From Deinococcus sp. (GTDB lineage Bacteria > Deinococcota > Deinococci > Deinococcales > Deinococcaceae): a stretch of 5,823 bases of DNA. The notes beneath the pieces were generated by a model, which worked only from the letters and a program-made list of their open reading frames with translations, had not been told where the DNA came from and searched no databases. Below, piece by piece: positions 1 to 5,766 of the stretch. Both the position numbers and the translations under genes were made by a program. The stretch spans positions 1 to 5,823 of the forward strand of contig JANXWI010000193.1 of assembly GCA_025351205.1 (NCBI GenBank), given 5' to 3'. The first letter of the stretch is position 1, and each line of letters begins with the position of its first letter.

Positions 1-5
1 CTTAC

Positions 6-34
6 TTGACAGCCTGAAACGTGGCCCCTATACT
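6..34 (+). promoter_or_regulatory. sigma-A promoter of tRNA-Lys
   Basis: A perfect -35 box TTGACA (6-11) is followed by a 17-bp spacer and a -10 box TATACT (29-34) that differs from TATAAT at one base. Transcription should start near 41, giving a leader of about 25 nt before the mature tRNA at 66. This is a strong constitutive housekeeping promoter, as expected for a stable RNA gene. Nothing further upstream can be judged because the window begins here. Confidence 0.9.
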
Positions 35-65
35 CTCTTCCGCTGCCAGAAGAGGCAGATATTCT

Positions 66-141
<76 letters not shown>

Positions 142-143
142 AC

Positions 144-171
144 AAAAAGCCCCGCCTGGCGCGGGGTTTTT
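144..171. terminator. Bidirectional intrinsic terminator between tRNA-Lys and priA
   Basis: CCCCGC (150-155) pairs perfectly with GCGGGG (161-166) around a 5-nt loop. The stem is preceded by AAAAA (144-148) and followed by TTTTT (167-171), so either strand reads as a G+C hairpin followed by a U run. It can terminate the tRNA on the + strand and priA on the minus strand, whose stop codon (206-204) lies about 40 nt away. This fits a shared terminator between convergent genes. Confidence 0.9.
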
Positions 172-203
172 GCTTTGGTCTTCTGGTCGCCTGTTCTGGC
201 CGC

Positions 204-2576
204 CTAGCCCATGCCCCTCGGGCTGACGTCCACCCGCACCCGCGCCGGAAACCGCCTGTCCAGCGAGGCCAGCAGTTCGTTCAGGCGCGCCTCGCTGCGG
301 GTCCGCAGCAGCAGCTGGTAGGGGTACACGCCGCGCACCCGGGCCAGCGGGCTGGGCGCTGGCCCCAGCACCTCTCCCGGCGCGGCTCCGGCCCCGTGCA
401 GGGTGTCTGCGACCTGCTGGGCGGCCTGGGCGGCGCGCTCACGGTCACGGGCCGCCACCTCGATGTAGGTCAGCAGCCGGTGCGGCGGGTAGCCCAGGTC
501 CTCGCGGGCACGCACTTCCAGCGCGGGATAAAAACCCGCGTCCTTGCCGGTCTTCAGGCAGACCAACGCCGGGTGTTCGGGCTGGAAGGTCTGCACCACC
601 AGCAGCGGGGCGCGGCTCGGGTGCCAGACGGACAGCTGCCGCAGCAGGCGGTGGTAGCGTTCGCTCGCCCGGAAGTCTGAGATGTTCAGCCAGGTGTCGG
701 CCAGGGTCAGGCCGATCAAGGCCAGGTTGGGCGGCGCGTCCAGCGACAGCAGGCCGTGGGTGCCGACCACCACACCGCTCTGGCCCGCCTGCATGGCGCT
801 CAGGTCGTCCTGATGGTCGCCGTCGTGACGGTACACCGGCATGCCCGGCAGCAGCTTGCGCGCCTCCTGCACGATCCACTCGGTGCCGGGGCCGCGCGCC
901 TGCCACATCGGGTCGCCGCAGGCGTCGCAGCGGTCTGGAATGACCGTCTCGTAGCCGCACTGGTGGCAGTGCAGCGCCCGCCGCTCCTGATGAAAGCGCA
1001 GCGCCACGTCGCAGTTGGGGCAGCCGGGGGTGTGCTGGCAGCTGCCGCAGCGCAGCAGCGCTGAATATCCGCGCCGGGGAGCCAGCAGCACCGCCTGCCG
1101 CCCGCGCTCCTGCACCTGCCGCAGCACCCGGGCCAGGTCGTGCGAGATGGGGTAGCCCAGATCGCCGGGCTTCAGGTGCGGGCTGCTCAGCGGCCCCAGT
1201 TCGGGTTGTTCGGGCGGAGCGCTGTAGTTCACCACGTGCAGCCGTAAGGTGGGCGGCGGCAGCACCTCGCCGGGGTAGATCAGGCTCTCGGCGGCGGGCA
1301 CACAGCCCAGCAGGGCCAGCGGGATGTGCTGCCCGCCCTGCCCGCCAGTTCCCAGTCCACCAGCTGCCTGCCCGCCAGCCGCCATGCGCGTGACCAGTTC
1401 CGGCAGAAAGGCCCGCGAGCCGCTGAGCAGCTTGTAGGCGTCGCTGGCCTCCTCCTCCAGCACGATCAGGCCCAGGTCCGGGTGGGGCGCACACAGGGCC
1501 AGGGCGCTGCCCACGATCAGGCCCGCCTCACCGCTGGCGATCAGCTCCCAGGCGTGCTGGCGCTGCGCCGGACCCAGTGCCCCGCTGAAGCACACCGCCC
1601 GCGTGCCGCTGCTGTGCGCCAGCCCCGAGAGGTCGTCCCAGGCGCGGCGCAGCGTGGCCCCGTCGGGCGCGATGACCAGCACGCCGCGTCCCAGCTCCAG
1701 CAGCCGGACGATGCGCGGGGCCAGCCGGGTGTGGCGCTCGGCGCTCCTGCCGCCGTGCAGCCGCCAGACGGGTTCTTCCGGCAGGGTGTCGGGGGCCGGT
1801 CTGTGCGGGCGCACCGAGGGTTCGGGCAACGCGGGCAGCGCGGCAGGAAGCTGGATCATGCTGGCCCAGCCGCGAGCGAGCACCTGCGCCACCACCGAGG
1901 GGCTGACCCCGGCCCGGGCCGCCCAGTCGCTCTGGCTGCCCAGCGGCCCGGCGGCCTGGAGGGTGGTCCAGGCGTCCTGCTGGCGCCTGGTGAGCGCCGC
2001 TTTGCCCGCCTCCAGCGCCCGGTAGCCGGTCACGGTGCGCGGGGCCGGGGCGAAGCGCTCGTCGAGCAGGCCCTGTTCGCGGATGGCGTCCAGCACGCCG
2101 CTGGGATACTGGCCTGCGTCCGTCCAGGCCGCGCCGGGCACCTTCCAGTCGGTGCCGGGCACCTGCTTGCCGAACAGGCCCAGGTCGGTGTCTGCCACGG
2201 CCCGCACCTGATGGCTGTGTTTTGCGTCCCAGCCCACCCCCAGCAGGTCCGAGAGAATCAGCCCCAGCGGCGTGCGGGCCAGCCGCGACAGCCCCCAGGC
2301 CGCCTCCACGAAGGCCGGGTGGACCCAGGGGTGCGTGTCGAGCACGTGAACGGTCTCGCGCAGCCGGTGCGACCCTGCCTGTTCGGAGGCTCCCACCACC
2401 ACGCCCACGCTCAGCTCGCCGCGCCAGGGCACCAGCACCCGGTGGCCCAGCGGGACCGGGGCGGCAGGCCAGCCGTGCGGCGGCAGAAAATCGTGGGCCG
2501 GAATGGGCAGCGGCAGGGCCACCTGCCAGGGCAGGGCGGGGGCATGGTGACGGGAGAGAGGCGGAGGGGCGGACAT
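204..2576 (-). CDS. priA: Primosomal protein N' (PriA), helicase-dead form
   Basis: This 790-residue protein is the PriA replication restart factor, which binds stalled forks and recruits the replicative helicase. The 3'-DNA-binding domain (about residues 15-115, with WQVALPLPIPAHDF) is followed by a winged-helix region (about 195-245), helicase lobe 1 (about 270-400), lobe 2 and a C-terminal domain (about 675-790). Eight cysteines at 510, 513, 519, 522, 537, 540, 550 and 553 have the same spacing as the two zinc sites of E. coli PriA. The ATPase motifs are degenerate: the P-loop region (273-287) has no GK[ST], DEEH is replaced by LEEEA (373-377), and the QVAGRAGR segment of motif VI reads QLSVWHPSRA (647-656). 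D. radiodurans PriA is known to lack helicase activity, so this is probably a functional pseudohelicase rather than a decayed gene; the frame is intact. The ATG at 2576 is chosen because an in-frame TGA lies 9 nt upstream. No Shine-Dalgarno is visible, so translation may be leaderless or weakly initiated. Confidence 0.95.
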   Translation of the reverse strand: MSAPPPLSRHHAPALPWQVALPLPIPAHDFLPPHGWPAAPVPLGHRVLVPWRGELSVGVVVGASEQAGSHRLRETVHVLDTHPWVHPAFVEAAWGLSRLARTPLGLILSDLLGVGWDAKHSHQVRAVADTDLGLFGKQVPGTDWKVPGAAWTDAGQYPSGVLDAIREQGLLDERFAPAPRTVTGYRALEAGKAALTRRQQDAWTTLQAAGPLGSQSDWAARAGVSPSVVAQVLARGWASMIQLPAALPALPEPSVRPHRPAPDTLPEEPVWRLHGGRSAERHTRLAPRIVRLLELGRGVLVIAPDGATLRRAWDDLSGLAHSSGTRAVCFSGALGPAQRQHAWELIASGEAGLIVGSALALCAPHPDLGLIVLEEEASDAYKLLSGSRAFLPELVTRMAAGGQAAGGLGTGGQGGQHIPLALLGCVPAAESLIYPGEVLPPPTLRLHVVNYSAPPEQPELGPLSSPHLKPGDLGYPISHDLARVLRQVQERGRQAVLLAPRRGYSALLRCGSCQHTPGCPNCDVALRFHQERRALHCHQCGYETVIPDRCDACGDPMWQARGPGTEWIVQEARKLLPGMPVYRHDGDHQDDLSAMQAGQSGVVVGTHGLLSLDAPPNLALIGLTLADTWLNISDFRASERYHRLLRQLSVWHPSRAPLLVVQTFQPEHPALVCLKTGKDAGFYPALEVRAREDLGYPPHRLLTYIEVAARDRERAAQAAQQVADTLHGAGAAPGEVLGPAPSPLARVRGVYPYQLLLRTRSEARLNELLASLDRRFPARVRVDVSPRGMG
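1329..1376 (-). repeat. Gly/Gln-rich low-complexity insert inside priA
   Basis: Residues 401-416 of PriA read GGQAAGGLGTGGQGGQ. The DNA contains imperfect copies of CTGCCCGCC (+ strand), which encode GGQ. The insert lies after the degenerate DEEH region in helicase lobe 1, where E. coli PriA has no such tract. It is probably a flexible linker produced by slippage and likely to vary in length between strains. Confidence 0.65.
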
Positions 2577-2753
2577 GCCGGGTCAGTCTGGCATGAGCAG
2601 AGGAGAGGGAAGGTGAGGGGCGGGCGCGCTGTCACCGACGCGGATTCCATTACGGTCGGGCCGCGCTCCTCTGGAAGCCTGGGTACTGACCACGCCTGAA
2701 CACGAATGGAGGATGGGCACTCTGCTCGGTCCACCTGGAGTTTTGCGAGAAGC
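2577..2753 (-). other. Intergenic spacer upstream of priA
   Basis: This 177-bp gap separates two minus-strand genes. No convincing intrinsic terminator follows the lipoprotein gene, and I see no good -35/-10 pair for priA, so priA may be partly expressed by read-through or from a weak promoter. An 8-bp perfect inverted repeat, CAGAGGAG (2598-2605) and CTCCTCTG (2666-2673), has a 60-nt spacer and could fold in the priA leader. The minus-strand AGGAG in the 2666-2673 arm precedes only an out-of-frame ATG (2652-2650) that overlaps the start of priA. Confidence 0.4.
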
Positions 2754-4628
2754 TCAGCGCGATTCCAGTGCCCCGAGGTCGGGTCCGGCCCCCAGTGGGC
2801 GCGGGTCGCCGCCCTGATCGAAGGCGGGGGCCTCACCCGGCAGGGCCGCGTCGATGGCCGGGCTGCCGGGCCGCAGGTGAAAGTCGGCGCTGGACTGGTC
2901 GGTGCCGGGCCTGACGAACTGCGGGTCGGCCACGAGGTCGTTCGCAGACCTGTTCGGCAGGGTGCTGGAGCCGAAATACAGATTGCGCTCGTAGCTGATG
3001 CCCGTGCTGTCGTAGTTGTAAGTGGCGGGCCTGTCGACGCGGGCATAGACGACGTTGTTCACGAAGTGCACGTCGCTGGCGCTGCCCACCGACAGTTCGC
3101 CCTCGATGCCAGGCGTGCTGGCGTTCTGGTACAGCGTGTTGTTGCGCACCAGCGCGTGATCGGATTTGTACAGATGAATGCCCCGGCCCCCGTTGCCCGC
3201 ACAGACGTTGTTCTCGATCAGCGTCTGGCTTTTGTAGGCCGGGTACGCGAGGCCGCCGACCAGGAAGGGTTGCAGGTAGGCGCTGTAGCCTTCGAGCGAC
3301 TGGGTCTGGCGCAGGTCGTCGAGAATGATGCAGTTGCCGTCACTGATGGTCGTCAGGCCAATCGCCGTGCCCGGCAGCAGGTTCTCGTTCCTGAAGCCCC
3401 CGTTGCCGCGAACGATGTTGTGCGCCCCCGGTTTCTCGTCGAGGTTGACCAGTTCGCCCAGGCTGATGCCGCTCGGCTCGTTGGGCGCGTAGCGGGCGTT
3501 TTCCAGCACCGTGTTGCCCTCGACGGTCACGTAGTCGGCCAGCCCGACGCTGATCCCGCCCGCCGGAAAGCCGCGAACGACGTTGCCGATCACGCGCACA
3601 TGGTTGGGCAGGCGCGGGGTGCGGGCCGCGTCGCTGCTGACGCCGGGGTTGACGCTGACGCCGATGGCCTCCTGCGCGCTGCGGCCCGGATTGGGCGTGA
3701 CGTACTCGAAGTCGAAGCCCTCGAGGTTGATGTACGAGGCGCCCTGCATGGTCGCGCCGCCGTTGTCGGTGCTGATCCTGACCACCGGACGATCACCCGG
3801 ATAGGCCCTGAAGGTGATGGGCCTGCCGGGCGTACCGCTGCGGGTGATGAACATGTAGTCGTTGATGTAGGTGCCGTTCTTGACTAAAACCGTCTGCCCC
3901 GGCGTCAGGGTGTTGACGGCCTTGTCGATACTGGCCCAGGGCCGCGCCTCGCTGCCGGGATTGCCGTTGTCGCCGTTCGGCGCGACGTAGAAGGTCTGTC
4001 CGGGGGCGGGGGCCGGGCTGGCCGAGGTGAACAGCCGCGCCTGCGGAACGGGCTGCCGGGCCAGATCAGGGCCGCTCCACTCCAGTTTCAGGCTGCCGAC
4101 GCCGCTGGTTTTGTCGTATTCCAGCTCGGCGGGAACCCGCTGGCCCGCGATCAGGTCGATGGTGCCGCTGGTCTGGCGCACCTCGTGGTCGCGGTAGTCG
4201 TTCAGCACGGTCTGGCCGTTCACGTTCAGGCGGGTACCGTCGCTGCCGGTGGCATAAAACGTGTAGGTGCCGGTGGTCGGGGCGCTGATTTCGCCGCTGA
4301 AACGGACGGTGAAGCTGGCCGCCGAGACGCCCGGCACCGGGGCGGCGGCCCCCCAGTTGAAATCGATGTTCGGCACGGTGCGCCGGACGCTCTGGCCCCT
4401 GAAATCCAGGCCACTGAAATATTCGGCGTTCAGGCCGGTTCCAGGCACGGCGGTGGGCAGCGAATCGGCCATCAGCGAATCTGCCGCAGCAGACGGTCCG
4501 CTTTCAGAGGTGCCGGAAGACTTGTCGCAGGCCATGAGCAGAACGAGCGGGGCGAACGCGAGCAGGCGCAGCGAGCGGGTCTGGATCAAGCGGGTCTGAA
4601 GCGAGCGGGTCAGCAGTAAACGGGTCAC
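2754..4628 (-). CDS. PA14 / right-handed parallel beta-helix lipoprotein
   Basis: The product (624 residues from the GTG at 4628) is an exported lipoprotein. A basic n-region and hydrophobic core LLAFAPLVLLMA lead to the lipobox LMAC with lipidated Cys34. A Ser/Ala/Asp-rich linker follows, then a PA14 domain at about 65-200 (GLNAEYF; GSDGTRLNVNG; LKLEWSGP), a fold that usually binds carbohydrate. The beta-helix begins at about 213 with FYVAPNGDNGNPGSEARPW and PGQTVLVKNGTY, an entry typical of PL9-like and DUF1565 proteins. Its turns carry an asparagine ladder (N349, N372, N409, N473-474, N496-497, N524-525). The tail has DPQFV, FHLRPGSPAIDA and DLGALE, the pattern of choice-of-anchor Q proteins. 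I infer binding or cleavage of an extracellular polysaccharide, but no catalytic residues can be assigned. The frame stays open to an ATG at 4772. GTG 4628 is preferred because AGGAG sits 5 nt upstream and it puts the signal peptide at the N-terminus. Confidence 0.9.
   Translation of the reverse strand: MTRLLLTRSLQTRLIQTRSLRLLAFAPLVLLMACDKSSGTSESGPSAAADSLMADSLPTAVPGTGLNAEYFSGLDFRGQSVRRTVPNIDFNWGAAAPVPGVSAASFTVRFSGEISAPTTGTYTFYATGSDGTRLNVNGQTVLNDYRDHEVRQTSGTIDLIAGQRVPAELEYDKTSGVGSLKLEWSGPDLARQPVPQARLFTSASPAPAPGQTFYVAPNGDNGNPGSEARPWASIDKAVNTLTPGQTVLVKNGTYINDYMFITRSGTPGRPITFRAYPGDRPVVRISTDNGGATMQGASYINLEGFDFEYVTPNPGRSAQEAIGVSVNPGVSSDAARTPRLPNHVRVIGNVVRGFPAGGISVGLADYVTVEGNTVLENARYAPNEPSGISLGELVNLDEKPGAHNIVRGNGGFRNENLLPGTAIGLTTISDGNCIILDDLRQTQSLEGYSAYLQPFLVGGLAYPAYKSQTLIENNVCAGNGGRGIHLYKSDHALVRNNTLYQNASTPGIEGELSVGSASDVHFVNNVVYARVDRPATYNYDSTGISYERNLYFGSSTLPNRSANDLVADPQFVRPGTDQSSADFHLRPGSPAIDAALPGEAPAFDQGGDPRPLGAGPDLGALESR
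4566..4625 (-). repeat. 15-nt tandem repeat encoding the signal-peptide n-region
   Basis: Four head-to-tail 15-nt units, of the type ACCCGCTCGCTTCAG on the coding strand, encode TRLLL, TRSLQ, TRLIQ and TRSLR, residues 2-21 of the lipoprotein. Every unit starts ACCCG. The two middle units and the last are most alike; the first has diverged (ACCCGTTTACTGCTG). Because the unit is a multiple of three, copy-number changes keep the frame and only lengthen or shorten the basic n-region. Confidence 0.85.
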
Positions 4629-4633
4629 GCGGT

Positions 4634-4638
4634 CTCCT
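4634..4638 (-). promoter_or_regulatory. Shine-Dalgarno AGGAG that fixes the lipoprotein start
   Basis: On the minus strand AGGAG lies 5 nt before the GTG at 4628-4626. It supports that start over the in-frame ATG at 4772, which would place 80 residues ahead of the lipobox and hide the signal peptide. Confidence 0.8.
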
Positions 4639-4679
4639 GTCTTGCCAGGAAGGGTGGTGCCTGAGGCCAGGCTGAACAG

Positions 4680-4709
4680 ATTGTGAGAAGAAGCTAAAGC
4701 GACTGTAAC
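4680..4709 (-). promoter_or_regulatory. Possible promoter of the lipoprotein gene
   Basis: On the minus strand GTTACA (4709-4704) and CACAAT (4685-4680) are separated by 18 bp, each matching the sigma-A consensus at four of six positions. The start would fall near 4673, giving a leader of about 45 nt before the GTG. This is the best candidate I could find upstream of the gene, but matches this weak occur by chance. Confidence 0.3.
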
Positions 4710-5251
4710 CAGAGCGGGTGAGCCTGTTCTGGCAATCCAGTGAGCCGCCGCAGTGCCGTGCAGGCGTGGCACGGGTCAGGCGTTCTCCCGCGAGCCGCTG
4801 GCCTGACTTTATTACGTGCCGCTCCGGCCTGGGCAGACCTGAAAATCAACTCATGAGAGTTCTGGTCGATGCCACGCCACCTGCCTGCCGCTGTGCATGA
4901 GGTGCGTCCCGGTGTGGGTGGTGGGAACGGCAGGGCCACCGCTACAAATGTTCATGCGAACAGACGCGGCCAGCCTCCGGAAGCGGGCCGATCAAGCCGG
5001 GCGGCGCCCATGACGACGCCAGGTCGCGTCTTCGGGTCGGCAGATACCGGCTGGCGAACCGAAACCTGTGACAGCCGCCAAGGCTGCTGCTGTTTCTGTG
5101 GTCTGATCGGAAATCAGGAAAGATTCGCCCCGCTGACCGACAGGGAAACGCAGCGGGGGGCGTGCCATCCACCTGGACCGGAGTTTGAATGGCTCCGTTG
5201 CTCAGGCCGTGGTTTCGGTCCTCCCGGTTGGGGAAAACGGGCCTGCGTCTG
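4710..5251. other. Intergenic region without a convincing gene; hairpin-rich right half
   Basis: Open frames exist on both strands here, but their translations are Arg/Pro/Ser/Cys-rich and look like no protein family. The left part (4800-4870) is relatively A+T-rich and holds the small inverted repeat AACTC-ATGA-GAGTT (4848-4861). The right part contains several short hairpins: CAGCC/GGCTG (5072-5086), CTGAT/ATCAG (5103-5117), CCCCGCTG/CAGCGGGG (5128-5158), CGGAG/CTCCG (5179-5197) and CCCG/CGGG (5223-5241). GGACCG (5175-5180) could also pair with CGGTCC (5216-5221). The region may be 3' untranslated sequence of the 91-residue gene, or an unrecognised structured RNA. I could not match it to a known riboswitch. 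Confidence 0.5.
5126..5162 (-). terminator. Possible terminator of the 91-residue gene
   Basis: An 8-bp perfect stem, CCCCGCTG (5128-5135) with CAGCGGGG (5151-5158), encloses a 15-nt loop. With a 2-nt bulge, two further C:G pairs form using 5126-5127 and 5161-5162. Read on the minus strand the hairpin is followed by AATCTTTCC, which is U-rich but not a clean U run. It lies about 90 nt past the stop codon of the 91-residue gene and is the strongest hairpin in the spacer. Confidence 0.35.
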
Positions 5252-5527
5252 TCAGTCCGAGGCCTGTGCCTGGAGCAGCGGCAGGTGGTGGGCGCTGGTG
5301 TCGGCCAGCAGCCCGAACCGCAGGTGACGCTGGCAGATGAACCACATCTCGTCGCGGTCGTTGGCCAGAATGAAGAAGGCGTCGCTGGACTCGCTGGCGT
5401 TGTACATGCCCAGCACCCGGTACAGCCGGTCCGCCGAGAAGCCGCTCTGGAGGGGCAACGGCTGGGGCGCACGGGGGCCGCCGAGTTCCTCGATCCGCAC
5501 GAACATCTGGGGATGAAAAGTGAGCAT
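5252..5527 (-). CDS. Small conserved-looking protein of unknown function (91 aa)
   Basis: I do not recognise a named family. The 91-residue product has a Pro-rich stretch (residues 18-26, PRAPQPLPL) followed by GFSADRLYRVLGMY (29-42), ASESSDAFFILANDRDEMWF (44-63) and ICQRHLRFGLL (64-74). The alternating hydrophobic and charged segments suggest a compact, mostly beta-strand domain. There is no signal peptide or membrane segment, so it is probably cytoplasmic, and one cysteine (65) is present. The balanced composition, with Tyr, Trp, Phe, Asp and Glu in sensible places, sets it apart from the other frames here. The ATG at 5527 is preferred over an in-frame GTG at 5575 because the extra 16 residues look unstructured and no ribosome-binding site precedes that GTG. 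It stands alone, with long spacers on both sides. Confidence 0.75.
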   Translation of the reverse strand: MLTFHPQMFVRIEELGGPRAPQPLPLQSGFSADRLYRVLGMYNASESSDAFFILANDRDEMWFICQRHLRFGLLADTSAHHLPLLQAQASD

Positions 5528-5539
5528 GACGGTATTGCA

Positions 5540-5544
5540 CTCCT
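5540..5544 (-). promoter_or_regulatory. Candidate Shine-Dalgarno for the 91-residue gene, long spacing
   Basis: AGGAG on the minus strand lies 12 nt before the ATG at 5527, longer than the usual 5-9 nt. It is the only purine-rich site near this start. Upstream, TTCAGA (5605-5600) and TAAGCC preceded by TGT (5582-5577), 17 bp apart, form a very weak promoter candidate. Confidence 0.35.
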
Positions 5545-5710
5545 GCGCCAGAGGCCCGAAAGCAGCCGTGGCCACAGGCTTAACACTGGCTCAACGCAGT
5601 CTGAACAGGGCTTCATCCTGCCCCCACGGACGCCCGACGGCTGCACGCGCCGGAGGCGTCCCGGCCCCATGTCTCAACGTCCCCTACTCGCGCCCGGTTC
5701 GTTTATGGGG

Positions 5711-5716
5711 TATACT
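5711..5716 (+). promoter_or_regulatory. -10 box TATACT at leaderless distance from an ATG
   Basis: TATACT is identical to the -10 box of the tRNA promoter in this window. It ends 8 nt before the ATG at 5725, so transcription would begin at or next to the start codon. Leaderless genes with this arrangement are common in Deinococcus. No convincing -35 box lies 16-18 bp upstream. The overlapping palindrome GTATAC also gives a TATACC on the minus strand. Confidence 0.5.
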
Positions 5717-5724
5717 TCGCCCGG

Positions 5725-5766
5725 ATGGTTACGTTGACAGCAGAAAAACTTGAGATGGTCTCATGA
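5725..5766 (+). CDS. Putative leaderless 13-codon leader ORF
   Basis: The frame encodes MVTLTAEKLEMVS and stops at TGA 5764-5766. Three signals line up: a TATACT box 8 nt upstream, an ATG at the predicted transcript start, and a stop that overlaps the next start as ATGA (5763-5766), the usual layout for translational coupling. The peptide shows no run of a single amino acid as an attenuator would, so if it is translated its role is more likely to feed ribosomes to the next frame. It is very short and could be chance. Confidence 0.35.
   Translation: MVTLTAEKLEMVS

Noticed and set aside
1326..2699. A 457-residue open frame on the + strand opposite priA, and other long frames inside priA on both strands.
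   Set aside because: They are antisense or shifted shadows of priA in G+C-rich sequence. Their products are His/Arg/Gly/Ala-rich without family features, while priA matches its family from end to end.
2411..3046. A 211-residue minus-strand frame spanning the gap between the lipoprotein gene and priA.
   Set aside because: It is the out-of-frame reading of both genes, with a Thr/Pro/Arg/Cys-rich product. The ATG inside it that follows an AGGAG only overlaps priA out of frame.
2706..3887. A 393-residue open frame on the + strand opposite the lipoprotein gene.
   Set aside because: It mirrors the codon structure of the PA14/beta-helix gene and has no recognisable motif or ribosome-binding site.
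4629..4772. N-terminal extension of the lipoprotein to the in-frame ATG at 4772.
   Set aside because: It would bury the signal peptide behind 48 residues. GTG 4628 has AGGAG at 5 nt and gives a proper lipoprotein signal.
4848..4861. Inverted repeat AACTC-ATGA-GAGTT as an operator.
   Set aside because: It is short, single-copy, and more than 130 bp upstream of the best lipoprotein promoter candidate, so no link to regulation can be supported.
4900..4965. A GGTG/GGGAA-like stretch suggestive of a cobalamin riboswitch.
   Set aside because: The conserved core (GCTG..CCCGC..ACTG) and B12 box are absent, and no downstream gene fits.
4942..5670. A 242-residue minus-strand frame and a 152-residue + frame (4869-5327) in the spacer and over the small gene.
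   Set aside because: They overlap the more protein-like 91-residue frame and have biased, low-information composition.
5734..5739. TTGACA as a -35 box within the mini-ORF.
   Set aside because: No -10-like hexamer lies 16-18 bp downstream on the + strand.
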